Both the position numbers and the translations under genes were made by a program. This document shows positions 21,200 through 32,661 of a stretch of 64,000 nucleotides of DNA, piece after piece. Below the pieces are notes generated by a model. The model worked only from the letters and a program-made list of their open reading frames with translations, had not been told where the DNA came from and searched no databases. Numbering within the stretch: position 1 is the first letter of the stretch; the number at the start of each line of letters is the position of its first letter. The stretch comes from Fragilariopsis cylindrus CCMP1102 (taxonomy: Eukaryota > Bacillariophyta > Bacillariophyceae > Bacillariales > Bacillariaceae). The DNA lies in contig FMBT01000300.1 in assembly GCA_900095095.1 (NCBI GenBank), positions 1 through 64,000 on the forward strand. The letters are read 5' to 3'.

Positions 21200-24100
21200 T
21201 GTAGAGCCTGTAGCATATGAGCCTGAATCAGTACTTGAAGTACTGACATCACGAGACGGCGAGCGAATAGCAAGCACTTCACCTGGCGCAATTGACGTTC
21301 CAACGTCTACGTAATCGTGTCAAGGGAATCAGCGAGCACTCTCAATTCCTATTTTAGTTCTATAGAATAACATGTATTCACATACATGCTCACAATTTAA
21401 TATAACTTATTAACACACTATATAAGACGTACTTAGTACATAATAAATTTACTTGAACGCTAAGCGTTATAACAGAAAAGAAAAAGAAATCAAGACAATG
21501 GCGAGGCTATTTCCTCCGGCAATAAAATATGAATGTGATTTCAAACCTGAAGATCTAAGTTCACATAAGTGGGAAAGAACTCAAGCACAAAGGAAGATCA
21601 TTTCCTATGTACCACAGTTCACAGGAGATGGCGTTGAAGAACTTCTATATACAGAAGGAAGGTTCATAGACGCAATGAATGCACAAAGCATTCCAGTGAA
21701 CCAATGGCAAGATCAATTTCGATTGACATTACATGGAGATCCTGTGGAGGTGTGGGATGAAGTCTTCGTTGAAGGAGACGCAGATGGTGATCCATTCGCA
21801 GAAAATGAAGAAGGATTCAATAATAATATAGTAACCAACTATATCAAAAAATATGTTGCAGATCCAAATGCAAAAGAAACTCTATTGCAAGCACTCAATA
21901 CAGACAAATTTTGATTCCGTATTTAAAGCAAGATGTTGCAAAACACATTAGACGCTTACGGACTATCTACCGTTATGTTGATATGCTTCCAGGTGATGCA
22001 GAAGTTAATCCAAATACAATTAGACACTCGGTTATGAATTCCTTTCCAAAAAGATGGCAAAATTCCTTTATGAGAGGAGGCGCTGAGAGATATCACTCTG
22101 CAAAATTAGAAACCATTCAACAACACATGGTTTTTGAACAAGCAGCGGAACAACAAAGCAACTCAAGAAATGATAGAGTAGACAATAGTAATGGTAGAGG
22201 CAGAGGCAGAGGCAGAGGCAGAGGCCAAGGTCGAGGAAGAGGCCGAGGCGGTCGATGGAACAACAATAGAGATAATCAAAGATCAAATCAATATCAAAAT
22301 CCGTCCCATCCATATAATAACAATGGAGGAAGAGGCGGTCGTGGTGGACGCGGTGGAAGAGGCCGTGGTTCAAACGGAAGAGGCAACAATGGTAGAGGAG
22401 GTCGTGGTAACGGATACAACAACAATCAAGGCTGAGGTTATAATAATAATAATAATTACAATAACAATAATTATAACAATAACAATAACAATGCAAGGAA
22501 TAATCCGTATCAACAACAAAACCAAAACCATTATCAGCAACAGAATGATAACAACAACAACCAAGTCCATTTTCAACAAAATCAACAGCAAAATATGGCA
22601 CCAACGCAACAGTTTCAACCACAGCAAACGCAATCACATGTGTTAGATCGAGGTTTTTACAGTAATAATCAAAACAATAATCAACGAAATAATAATAACA
22701 ACGGCTATTATAACAATAATGGTTGGTGAAACAAGAACATATGTGTGGACGAAACAATGAATGTAGAAACAATGAATGTAAAAACTATAAATGAAAATGA
22801 AAACAGTTCCTGTCATGACGACAGAAGTATTATAATAAAAAATGATAATAAAATCAATACCTGTTACGACAACAGAAGTAATACACAAAATATACATAAA
22901 AATAATACCTGTTACGACAACAGAGGTTGTAAGCATCCTAATCAAATTATTATTAACAACGATACCTGTTACGGCAACAGAAGATGCGAACAAACAAATA
23001 CCTGTTTTAATAACAGAGAAAAATACAATAACAATGATACCGTCTTTTCAGATGATAAATATGCAAGAGTAATGCATAACCTAATGAATGAAGGAGTTCA
23101 TTGAGACTTTATCTTCGACGAAACATACGATGAACATACCGTACCTATCATGTATACCGAAGAAGAAGACAACCAGATAATGAATGAAATGAATGAGATG
23201 ATGTTTATACCAACTCCAAAACAACAAAACAAAATGAATAAAGATGTTGCACCAGTATGTATTGTAAAGATACAGTACATAGGAGGAGTATGACTAGACA
23301 GACCGTTAATATGCTTACTAGATACTGGTAGTACTGGTACTATGGTACAGCAACATGCCTACCTCCTGGAGCCAAACCAAATATATCAAATAGAAAAAGA
23401 ATAACAACAACCATAAATGGAAGTTTCGATACTTCTTTATCAGTACAACTGAATGACATATCATTACCAGAATTTGTTAATGGACGAATAATTGATGGTA
23501 TAGAAGCAAGATTATTCGACAGTCCAACTTGTCGGTATGATATAATATTTGGAAGAGATTTCCTAAAGAAAACTAACATGAAATTTTGTTTTGGAAGAAA
23601 TATCGTTGAATGGATGGGTGCGTCTATAACAATGAATCCGGTAAACCATTATAATATGTTATCTGAAGCTCATGATTTCGGATTACAACCACAAGATGCT
23701 CTCTTCATAGAATATTTAAATATATGTCTAAATATGGAGGAGAATGAATTATTCAATACAGAAGAAAAAGAATTAAAAGACGCAGCCTATGGCAAAGTAA
23801 CAACAGGTGAAGTGGCAGATAATCAAACACACTTATCAAAAGATGAAAAGCAACTATTAAAGAAAACGCTTGACAAACATGAAACATGTTTTAATGGAAA
23901 GCTTGGAAAAGTTCCAGGATTTAAATCTAAATTAGAAATACAACCAAACGCAACACCATTTTATGGAAGAAGATATCCTATACCTTATAGATATCAACGA
24001 CAGTATGAAAAATAATTAATACATATGGAAGAGGAAGGCATACTAAGCCGAACACATACTGGAAGCCAATGGGCAGCTCCATCATTTGTAGTTCCCAAGA

Positions 24101-24305
24101 AAGATAACAGAATCAGAATTGTAACTGATTTTAGAGAGCTAAACAAAAGAATATTAATGCGACCATACCATTTACCAAAAATACAAGAAGTAATGAGAAA
24201 ACAACAGGGTTATAAATACTTTACAGAGATTGATTTAAGTATGTGTTTCTATTGTTTCGAATTAGACGACGAAAGCAAACCTTATACAACTACTTTTGGT
24301 CCATG
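21200..24305 (+). mobile_element. Decayed Ty3/gypsy-type retroelement remnant
   Basis: Gag-like sequence begins with ATG near 21498 and is followed by an RGG/GRG-rich nucleic-acid-binding region (about 22190-22430). An Asn-rich stretch and a protease-like stretch (LLDTGSTGTM-like near 23.3 kb) come next. Then comes the first half of a reverse transcriptase (IRIVTDFRELNKR, FTEIDLSMCFY). RNase H, integrase and a 3' LTR are not present. The left boundary is approximate and no 5' LTR could be defined, although about 21200-21470 is where one would be expected. Many interruptions (at least five) mark it as older and more broken than its neighbour. Confidence 0.85.
22800..23020. repeat. Periodic CCTGT(Y)ACGACAACAG repeat within the remnant
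   Basis: Five imperfect copies of ACCTGTTACGACAACAGA-like units, spaced roughly 45-60 bp, lie in the Asn-rich part of the second retroelement. In one frame each encodes T-C-Y-D-N-R. It is an unusual module inside a gag-like region. Confidence 0.75.
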
Positions 24306-25522
24306 GCCGAATAGACACCGGTCTCGATTGACAGTTTTCCTGCCCGGAGCCGATCCTCTTTGAAATCGAAATCGCAGGAACCAGCGTGGGATACCACTGA
24401 CTTGACGTGATCCAGGACCTGGAGTGACTCATTCCAGGTATTTGGCTCTTCGGCCCGGAAAGTCCACATGGATTGCATTGCGTGCAAGCATATTCTTGAG
24501 TGTTTTCGGTATTCAGATTCCGTTTGGGAATGCCGCAGGGCTTGCGCTAGCAGCCGATGCATGCTTCCCTTTCCTTCCTTCACAATCAGCATCGAAAAGG
24601 ACTTGAGAATGTTCCAAACAGAATCAGCGTCTTCGTAAACTGTTGCCGAATATGCCGAATGGGAAAGCCGTGCGACGGCGTCCACACTTTTGATTTCTGC
24701 GGAATAATAATTCTTGTACAAGGCATATCCGCTGTACGAAGTCACAAGCGCTGCCGATGCCGCTGAGATTGATGCCATGGTGGTATATTTGTTACTACTA
24801 CTTGTGGTGGTAATAGATCGATCACTATTTCTTCCACTAGCTCTGAGTGAGAGCTCAGCAAGCCCACACGACAGCAGGGCAGAAGCCCCAAGCAAAACGA
24901 GTTTCTTTTGCCGTTGCTGTTGATTCCGCAATCGGTCAGAAAGGATTTGAAGTTGGTTCTGAGCAGGTTTGCCAACGCGCCATTGATAGTGCTGCCAGCA
25001 GTCTTGGCAATATGCCAATGACCATTACCGTCTTTAGATATAGGCAACGGGTGTAGAAAACGTAAAACTTCCTTCAGACATCTGCAAGCCGAATCTTTCC
25101 AACATTAGCATGCCCAAAATGTTCCCAGGTTGGTGGGTATGTGGGGTGACCCGGATGGCTGCCTTTCTCCCCTCGATGGTAACGAAAAGCGATCCGAGCT
25201 CATCTGTATCGATTCGGCCAGCCGTTTCTAAGACCTTCAAAGCCGGTTCTGAGAGATAAATGTGTATCGGAGCACCTGTATCACACACAAAGGTGTAAGG
25301 AACAAAGGATTTCTCTCCAAGGCGCAGAGAAATTCGGACAAGCATTCGGAAGTGCCCTCGTCGTGAGTGTCGAATAAACTGTGGCGTGATCGGATCGGCT
25401 TGGACCGTGCCATCCTCCGGATGAGCCATGTTCACGTAATTGTCGGGGAAATCATACTCTTGCAAGAGAAGATCAGCGTCTGCTGCATCGTCCTGGTCCA
25501 CCATTAGAACTTCGGCCGTCAT
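24306..25522 (-). pseudogene. Retropepsin-like aspartyl protease gene remnant
   Basis: The N-terminal part (from an ATG at 25522) contains TFVCDTGAPIHIYLS, the D-T-G-A active-site motif of retropepsin-fold proteases, followed by GNILGMLMLERFG, which resembles the second-half Gly/Leu motif. The later part is helical and hydrophobic (KKLVLLGASALLSCGLAEL; ISAASAALVTSYSGYALY) and suggests membrane anchoring. The frame is not continuous and the gene has no natural 3' end before it meets the retroelement remnant, so it looks broken. The region is visibly more GC-rich than its surroundings. It may derive from a retroelement or be a co-opted protease gene, and I cannot decide between them. Confidence 0.6.
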
Positions 25523-26549
25523 GGTGTCGTTGTGCTCTGTCGTGTTTTGTGTTTGTTGTTTGTTGTTGTACGTAATGAAATGCTACTCAGGCACAAATAA
25601 ATGGACCGAACCCCTGCCCACTAGCAACAGCATCAAGATAAAATGGTAATATGTACTACTTATGGGGGGAGGAGGATGAGAACAAAGAGGAATATGGAAG
25701 GAAGTGTCTACTAGAGTATTCAGCTTGTGGTGAACCCTCTCATTTCGCTATGTCAACAATAAAGAAATGACTCGCTCGACTCACTCGCTCTGTTCTCCAG
25801 AAAATTCCTTTAGCGTTTGCTTATGTTACCACGGTTCATTTTATTGTGTATGATGTCATAAAATCGTCTGTGTTGAGTTTTCTTCCCTTTTATGAAAGCG
25901 CGACCACCACCGGAGCTTGTTTCCATTAAATCTTTTTCTTATTTCTAATCTTAGTACAAACACTGGCATTTTCGCAATCATTTCAATATGCCTTAAATAT
26001 AAATTTCTAGTGTTCGAGATCCGACAGAATGTACTTAACGCCTACTCAGTAAGGTGCAAGAGGTGAAACATTAGACTACAGCACGGTAAGAAAGATAGGC
26101 CACAATTTTTGCAATTTGTTTGCATGAAACGGACTTCATAAGACATCGAACATAACACATATACAGTACTGCAAAAGGCAAACATTAACTGACTTCATTA
26201 CTTCACATAATCGAAATCATACTATCTTCATTTGTGTACTGTGTAGCAGAGTACTATATTCGATAATATCTGTAAGTCAAATAGAAACGATATGCATTTT
26301 CCTTCGTACTTTAATTCGATTCGTGTGAATGTCAAGCCGGCAATAAAATATATAAAACGTGGATAAATTGCGATTTTTTGTGATTTTTCGGAGTTATCGT
26401 GTTTTGAAATAGATGATCATTAATATTGTACCTAACACCTTCTTTTCAACAATTCAATGTATCTTTCATACTGTTTGTTTAATATCGCTATCTGAAGGGC
26501 AGTTCCATTTTTATATTAATAATTTTTTTATTTTGATATAGGTATTATT
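25523..26549. other. Intergenic region upstream of the CFP1-like gene
   Basis: No coding frame is supported. The composition returns to AT-rich after about 25560. A TTTGATATAG just before the ATG at 26550 could be a 5' UTR intron acceptor. Confidence 0.4.
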
Positions 26550-29312
26550 ATGGATGGTAGATTTCCTTTTGATCAGTCCGGAGGTGGCAACCCGGTAAGT
26601 ACACGCTAAAGTTACACAAACGCACCGCGTTCTAATGTTAAGTTCAGGATATAACGAATGCACACGAAACACACACACAAAAAACGCAATATGTACCCGT
26701 CGTTGTAGTAATGAAATTCCAAATTATATCCTTAAATTCATCTAACATATCAAATTTTCCTTCATTATTTTGAATTGATATGATGTACGTACGCGTTCTT
26801 TTGTTTAGTTAAACAATCCTCAAGTAAGGGCTGCCTTAGGTCTTGGTAACGGTAACATCGATGAAGCCATTTACATACAAAGGCAACAAGAACTTCAACG
26901 GGACTTTCAACTTCGCCAACTACTTCTACAAGAACAGCTTGAACAGTATAATCAACAAAATAGGATGGAGAATTTGATGCAAGAGCAGCAACTCAAGGCA
27001 ATTGGTGATCATCTTCAAGAATTCCCGGATCTACAGCAACATTATTCTCGTCTTTTACTTACCGAGCAATTACAAAGAAGTGAAGAACGGACTCTTGCGA
27101 ATGATCGTCTCCGTTTGCAGGCCGAGGAAGAACTCCGCCGAAGGCATCTAATAGCGTCAGCGCAACATCAGCAACAATTGCAGCAGCAGCAACAACAACA
27201 TCAACACAACAATCATGCGCTGCCGCCTCAGGCACAATTACCTGCACCTACTGTTCCGAATATACACTGTGTGAATCAATCTATGCTTCGTGACATAGCA
27301 GCTGATTCTTTGGCAGGAAATGCTGTTAAGAGAAGCGATTTTGACAAGAGGCAATTTGCCCAACCAGGTGCTGATATGATGATACCACCCGTGCCTGTTA
27401 AGAAACGTGGACGTTCAAATACGAATGAAAGTATGGATATACATAGTAGTATCGAGAAGAAAATGAGGAGCCTAGTTGATAGCGCAATGGTTGATGCAAA
27501 TGGTGGGCATACTGATGAAAGACACACAAATGCTTCAGCCCAGAATATGTTAGATTTTGCTACATCATCGAAGACAAACGGTCATGATCCAACGCATTTA
27601 GATAGTCCTCGATCGGTACCAGATTCGCCACGTGGGTCGTTTGGAGACCTTATTGAAGCTGCGCTTACAGATAATAAAAAAGACGATGCGGCTGATATAT
27701 TGGCTAGCATTAAAAAAGAAACAGCAGAATGGTCCGAGTCCGAACACGAAGAAGAAGCGGGCGAAGAGGAGGAACGTCAAGTTGCTATTGCCAAAGGCGA
27801 TGCAATAATGCTTCCTAATTTCACATCATTCTTGCCACAACTTCCGGAAGAGCCTACGTTAAAAGAAGTACCTGCTTCAAAAAAGAAGACAAAGAAGAAA
27901 AAGAAATTCAGGGGGATCTTAGATGAGGATGATTCCTCGGTCGAAATAAAAGCAAGTGGTAAAAAGAAACACGGAAAATCTCAAGCCGAAAAGGATGTGG
28001 ATAAAAAGGAATACGAACGTGAGTTCGGGGACTTGCCATACCCTGTAGACAATTGGTGGCCTACCTCCACAAGCATTAAACGGGAAAGAAAGGCGTTGGG
28101 AGAGACAAATCACGATAATGAATGTGATGAAAACACAGAAATACTCGGTGATGAACGTCAGTTCCGTGCTAATGTGAGCAAGATAAAAGAGAGATTAAAG
28201 AACGACGTCGAACCCGGTGTTCTCGAGAAAATTCCACATTGTAGGGTCCATCGAATGGCTATGAAAAAACGAAAGAATCCATCTGCCCCCGAGCTTGTCT
28301 ATTGTACACAGGTTACAGAACTCTACCCAAACGATGTTATGGTATGCTGCTCGCGTTGCGGTACATGGCGTCATACGGCTTGTGGTGGGCATCATAAGCA
28401 ATATTCTGTCCGCGAGGCTATCGATACACCGTTTGAAACCGTTTGTGATAGGTGTTATGCAGAGGAAAATGTATTGGCTGACCATCCCGTTGCGCGGAAA
28501 CGTTTAGATAGGCAAAGATGTGAGCAGATTCGCCGTGGTTTAACAACATCCGCTGCAATGCGGCAACATTCTTTCTCAAAGCATGGGGGTACGTATAAGT
28601 GGCCTTTGGGAAGCGTGTCTGCTACTCACATTGGAGGTCATACTCGCAGTGTCCATTCTCGTCACGATAAGGCAGAAAAGCAATGGACAGATATGGCAAC
28701 GAAATTGGGCCGAGGATATGGCCACCGTCCAAAAGAGAAGGTGAAAGTAAGGACAAAGGAATTAGAACGACTTCTCATATCAATCGAGGATGCAGGTAAG
28801 CAAAAATTATTTACGTTGTTATTCGCGGCTCTTATTTCTGTATAGATCTCACATTGTTTCGTGCTTTGGTATACTATATAAATATTACAGAGGGACACAC
28901 GGATAGGCACAATATGCTTGTCTTTCTAATGCAAGACACACTAAAAAAATCCCCCGTTGGTTTTGAAAAAAAGCGCCGAAATATGTTTGACCCCGAAGAT
29001 GACAATGAGGCAGAATCTGAGGTTACTGACACATGCATAGATCTTAATAAAAAGCCTCCGTCCACACCTAACAATCAAGAACAATCTACACCTTCGCAAA
29101 GACCTCAAGAAGTTGACGACACAAACGTAGATGTTCTAGAAAAGAGTTTGAAAAGGAAATATGCTACGTGTAAACGAAAAGACTGCACCGTGAAGTCTCG
29201 TTTTGATTCTATCTACTGCTCAGATGCATGCGGCGTGTCCTCTTTGGAAAGTGATCTTCTACGCACATTCTTTTATTCCAGTGACATCCACCCATCTGCA
29301 CTTCGTCATTGA
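26550..29312 (+). CDS. PHD-like and CFP1/Spp1-type zinc-finger chromatin protein, three exons
   Basis: Exons are 26550-26594, 26809-28795 and 28891-29312, with GTAAG donors, consistent phases and 817 residues. The N-terminus (NPQVRAALGLGNGNIDEAI, then a Gln-rich coiled coil) is followed by acidic and Lys-rich linkers. A Cys/His cluster at about 512-565 (CCSRCGTWRHTACGGHH ... VCDRCYAEE) is PHD-like. Near 770-795, CKRKDCTVKSRFDSIYCSDACGVSSLESDL matches the C-terminal zinc motif of CFP1/Spp1 (xxYCSDxCGxxLA). Those proteins are subunits of the Set1/COMPASS H3K4 methyltransferase. A nuclear COMPASS reader role is inferred from these two features. No CXXC CpG-binding domain was seen. Confidence 0.72.
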
Positions 29313-30224
29313 TCTCGATTGATACCAACGCGAAATTTCGCACGTCTCATACACCACCAACATCATTTTGCTAGGTTTTGCATAGTGTAATGATTGATAT
29401 GTAACAACAGATTTTGGTTCATACAATGTTCATACCCATTATATACTGCATATTGGTCTACGTATTTAAAGAGACTGTGCGAACTTAATTTGTATGTGCC
29501 ATACAATTAAATTCGTGTTTCTTTTCAGTGATAATTCTGGAAATTATTATAATAAACATCAACACTTCTTGAAGAAATCGACAGTACTGTAGTTCTGTAC
29601 TCTTCTGCATCTATTCAGCTAATCACACATATTACATCTGTCTATTTTTTCAAATCCATCATACTGTTATAGTTATAGTTATAGATGATATGAATGATAT
29701 TTGTTCCAAAGATATAATATATATTGAACACATATGGAGGGAACATATATATCAATACTTCAGGAGCATGAGAAGCTATAGAACCAGATACCCGCTCTAT
29801 GAAACTTGCCAGGAAGGATATCTCTGATGTTGAATTAGGAGAATACTAATAGTTATGATATCTAACAGTATAATTATTTACACTACTACTATCAATATTA
29901 ATATATTGATCAATGTATTTATTTTGTTTGTCTGGTGTTATGTTTTGAAGATAATTGATGTAGACATTACCTGGCTGTCATCATTACTGACTATTGCAAC
30001 TTGTATGTAACCAAGATTCAATTGAGTCCAGTATTTGATACAATCCAACTATTCAGTAAATAAAAGGTAGGGTTGCTATAGATTCCATAATATTATTATG
30101 TATGAATAATATTATAATGAATGTAAAAAATTGGTACAACAATCAACACATACCTACCTACCTACCTACCTACTAGGTGTAACACTGAATTGCAGACAAT
30201 TGTGTGTGTAGCTTATTTTTTACC
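29313..30224. other. Intergenic AT-rich region
   Basis: No gene is supported. An (ACCT)n microsatellite lies at about 30151-30174, just before the inverted-repeat element. Confidence 0.5.
30151..30174. repeat. (ACCT)n microsatellite
   Basis: About five and a half tandem ACCT units are followed by ACTAGG. Confidence 0.9.
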
Positions 30225-30227
30225 CAG

Positions 30228-31695
30228 GACCATCTTCCGCTCGGCGTATTAAAAAAATTATTAAACATTACGAATATTCCCCTGGTGGCGTGTTCCGGCT
30301 CAAGGCTGCGCATATTTCGACAAAAAAGGACAATCTGCGGACAGACGCTTGTTCGCGGGATTGGTTTACACCCTCTACAACACGCGCTATGCAGTGAAGT
30401 ACTATCAATTGGGCGGATTTTTAGCTTCTACAGAAGCTCTTCTTTCCTTTAATTGACCAATCATAATCCATGCATTGAATCAAGACGCATCGACAGGTGT
30501 AGGTGGTGTCATCAGTATCGTGTTATTCGTGTAATGAGAATTTCCCCCAATCAACCATCGTATCAAAGTTGAAAAAGTATTATTTATCGCGCACCTATGC
30601 AGTAATAAGCGGAAAATTCCTTATTAACACACCATGACAATGGGATGTATTGAATCGAACCTCCATGGATATCGATCTATCTAACAAAAGCTTATGAGAC
30701 GAAATATAGATGCTTGTACTCTTAACAAGGACGAAAAGTTTCGATTGAATATGGTTGAATTTAACTACTTAATCTCTCTTGTAACAAGAGACACATGATT
30801 TTCGTATTTTCGAAAAAAACACGTCCAATATATCCGTTGATAATGGGTCCTCTCTTAACGTACCAATAACAATAAAAATTATCGCATTAGCTTATATAAT
30901 AGCAACAGAGACATCTGTATTAGCACTTTATCTATTAGTCCATTATTTGATTTTTAATCTTCCTCTCTTATGCACCTCTTCCTGGCGATTCGAAATCTGC
31001 CTGCCACCCATATAAATCTTCATAGAATTTTCCCCAGATGACCAAATCACTCCCAAACTTTTTTGCCTTGTTAAGAGAACGAATATCTATATTTTTTCTT
31101 ATAACCGTATGTTAAATAGAGCAATAGCCATGGAGGTTCGATTCAGTACATTCCCATTGTCATGATGATAGGATAATTTTCCATCCAATACTTAATAATT
31201 TTCTAAAGAATTTTCCTTGTCGCGAGATATCGCGCATTAAAAAATTTTAGTCGCGAGTGTCCCTCGCGCGAGGCTAGAAAAATCATATAAGCAATCATTA
31301 AGCAATCATTAAGCAATCATTAAGCTTTAAAAAAATCATTAAGCTCATTAAGCAATCATTAAGCTTAATGAAAAATCATTAGACCTAATGAAAAATCATT
31401 AAGCTTGAAAAAAATCATTAAGCTAAAAACAAGAAAGCGCGGCATCTTTCGCGATAGTGCTTAATGATCATTAAGCTATAGAAAAATCATTAAGCCCATT
31501 AAGCAATCATTAAGCTCATTAAGCAATCATTAAGCTTAATGAAAAATCGTTAAGTTTAAAGAAAAATCATTAAGAGAGATAATTGAAAAATTTGTCTTAA
31601 TGATTTTTCATTAAGCCAAAAAAATATTTTTGGGTTGCTAGGGGAATATTAACAATTTTTAATAATTTTTTTAATTCCCCGAGCGGAAGATGGTC
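30228..31695. mobile_element. Non-autonomous inverted-repeat DNA element, 1.47 kb
   Basis: Ends are inverted repeats of ~55 bp beginning GACCATCTTCCGCTCGG, continuing through ATTAAAAAAATTATTAAA to AATATTCCCCT. A CAG flanks each side (30225-30227 and 31696-31698), consistent with a 3-bp target duplication. No protein is encoded. A second, nested inverted pair lies inside (about 30620-30672 and 31130-31195, core CATGACAATGGGA ... GAATCGAACCTCCATGG). Three-base duplications are made by PIF/Harbinger and CACTA families, but the ends do not show either family's typical terminal bases, so the superfamily is unassigned. Confidence 0.75.
31281..31620. repeat. ATCATTAAGC repeat array
   Basis: Roughly 18 copies of an AATCATTAAGC-like unit, many as the mini-palindrome CTTAATGATT/AATCATTAAG, lie in the right half of the inverted-repeat element. 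The array is interrupted once by a GC-rich spacer (GCGCGGCATCTTTCGCGA). Confidence 0.85.
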
Positions 31696-31698
31696 CAG

Positions 31699-32295
31699 TA
31701 ACACTCATATTGTGTAAATAGTGAATACTGTTACATGTCATGTATGAAGGCTGCCTTCAAAACAACATCTATAGTATAATTCAGGGGTCATAATCTTCGT
31801 GGATCTTATTTGGGGGAATTAATGTAAGGTTTTTGTCTCCTCTCTTCGCGATTTCGTCTTTCTTAAAAAGGCTATTCCAGTACCAAAAACGTTCACGTCT
31901 GTCCTTCTATCACACATACCTGTTATCGCCTTACTTTTTTCCATTTCGCACGCAGTTTTTTCTTTTTTGAAGATAATTATTTGTTATGAGTAGTAGCGAA
32001 TAGCGTTGTTAATCGTTAATCCTAGTGCCCTCAACAAGCAGTGACTATACTAATAACAACAGTGTCGTTTCGTAAGGTATGTTGCCGTACGATGCGTTAT
32101 GACTAGGAAAATAGTAGACTAATTTATTCGTTAATAGCTGTAGGCCTCTCCATGACCTTAGAATCCTATTGACGTTGTGCTTAATAGCCGGTTATATTAT
32201 TACATCCCAATTTCTTTTCTACCGTTGTACTCACAAAAACTTTTTCTTCCCCTTCTCATTACAGTAAATAATAATAATAACAAAAATATACAAAG
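31699..32295 (+). promoter_or_regulatory. RPL35 leader with a probable 5' UTR intron
   Basis: GTATGT at 32077 and TTACAG ending at 32264 would define a 188-bp intron just upstream of the start codon, leaving a short TAAATAATAATAATAAC leader. 5' UTR introns are common in ribosomal protein genes. The remaining sequence between the inverted-repeat element and 32077 shows nothing coding. Confidence 0.45.
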
Positions 32296-32661
32296 ATGGT
32301 TAAAGCATTTGAATTAAGAGATATGTCTAAGGATGAACTCCTTAAGACACTTACAGAACTTCGTAAAGAATTAGGAGAATTACACGTTGCCAAAGTTACC
32401 GATGGTGCCGCATCCAAGATTGCTAAGATTAAGAGTGTACGAAAATCAATTGCACGAGTACTAACTGTTCATAATCAACAACAAAAGGATGGCATCCGTA
32501 AGGCATGTGCAGGTGCTAAATACATGCCTAAGGATCTACGAAGCAAGAAGACCCGTGCTATGAGACGTGCATTGACCAAGGAAGAAAGAGGAAAGAAAAC
32601 ACTTAAGGCAAAGAGAATGTATGCTGCATTCCCAACACAAAAGTACGCCATCAAGGCCTAA
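32296..32661 (+). CDS. RPL35: 60S ribosomal protein L35 (uL29)
   Basis: A single coding exon of 121 residues is close to the usual eukaryotic RPL35 length (about 123). The family features are all present: a helical hairpin N-terminus ([29 protein letters not shown]), [22 protein letters not shown], and a basic tail with [20 protein letters not shown] and [14 protein letters not shown]. It is part of the large subunit near the peptide exit tunnel. Start context is AAAGATGG. Confidence 0.97.
   Translation: MVKAFELRDMSKDELLKTLTELRKELGELHVAKVTDGAASKIAKIKSVRKSIARVLTVHNQQQKDGIRKACAGAKYMPKDLRSKKTRAMRRALTKEERGKKTLKAKRMYAAFPTQKYAIKA

Noticed and set aside
22068-22772. Long minus-strand frame rich in Tyr/Cys/His
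   Set aside because: It is the antisense of the RGG/Asn-rich retroelement region and has no independent support.
30640-30672. GGTTCGATTC on the minus strand looked like a tRNA T-loop
   Set aside because: The flanking T-stem does not pair, there is no D-arm or anticodon arm at proper distance, and the motif recurs as part of an inverted repeat.
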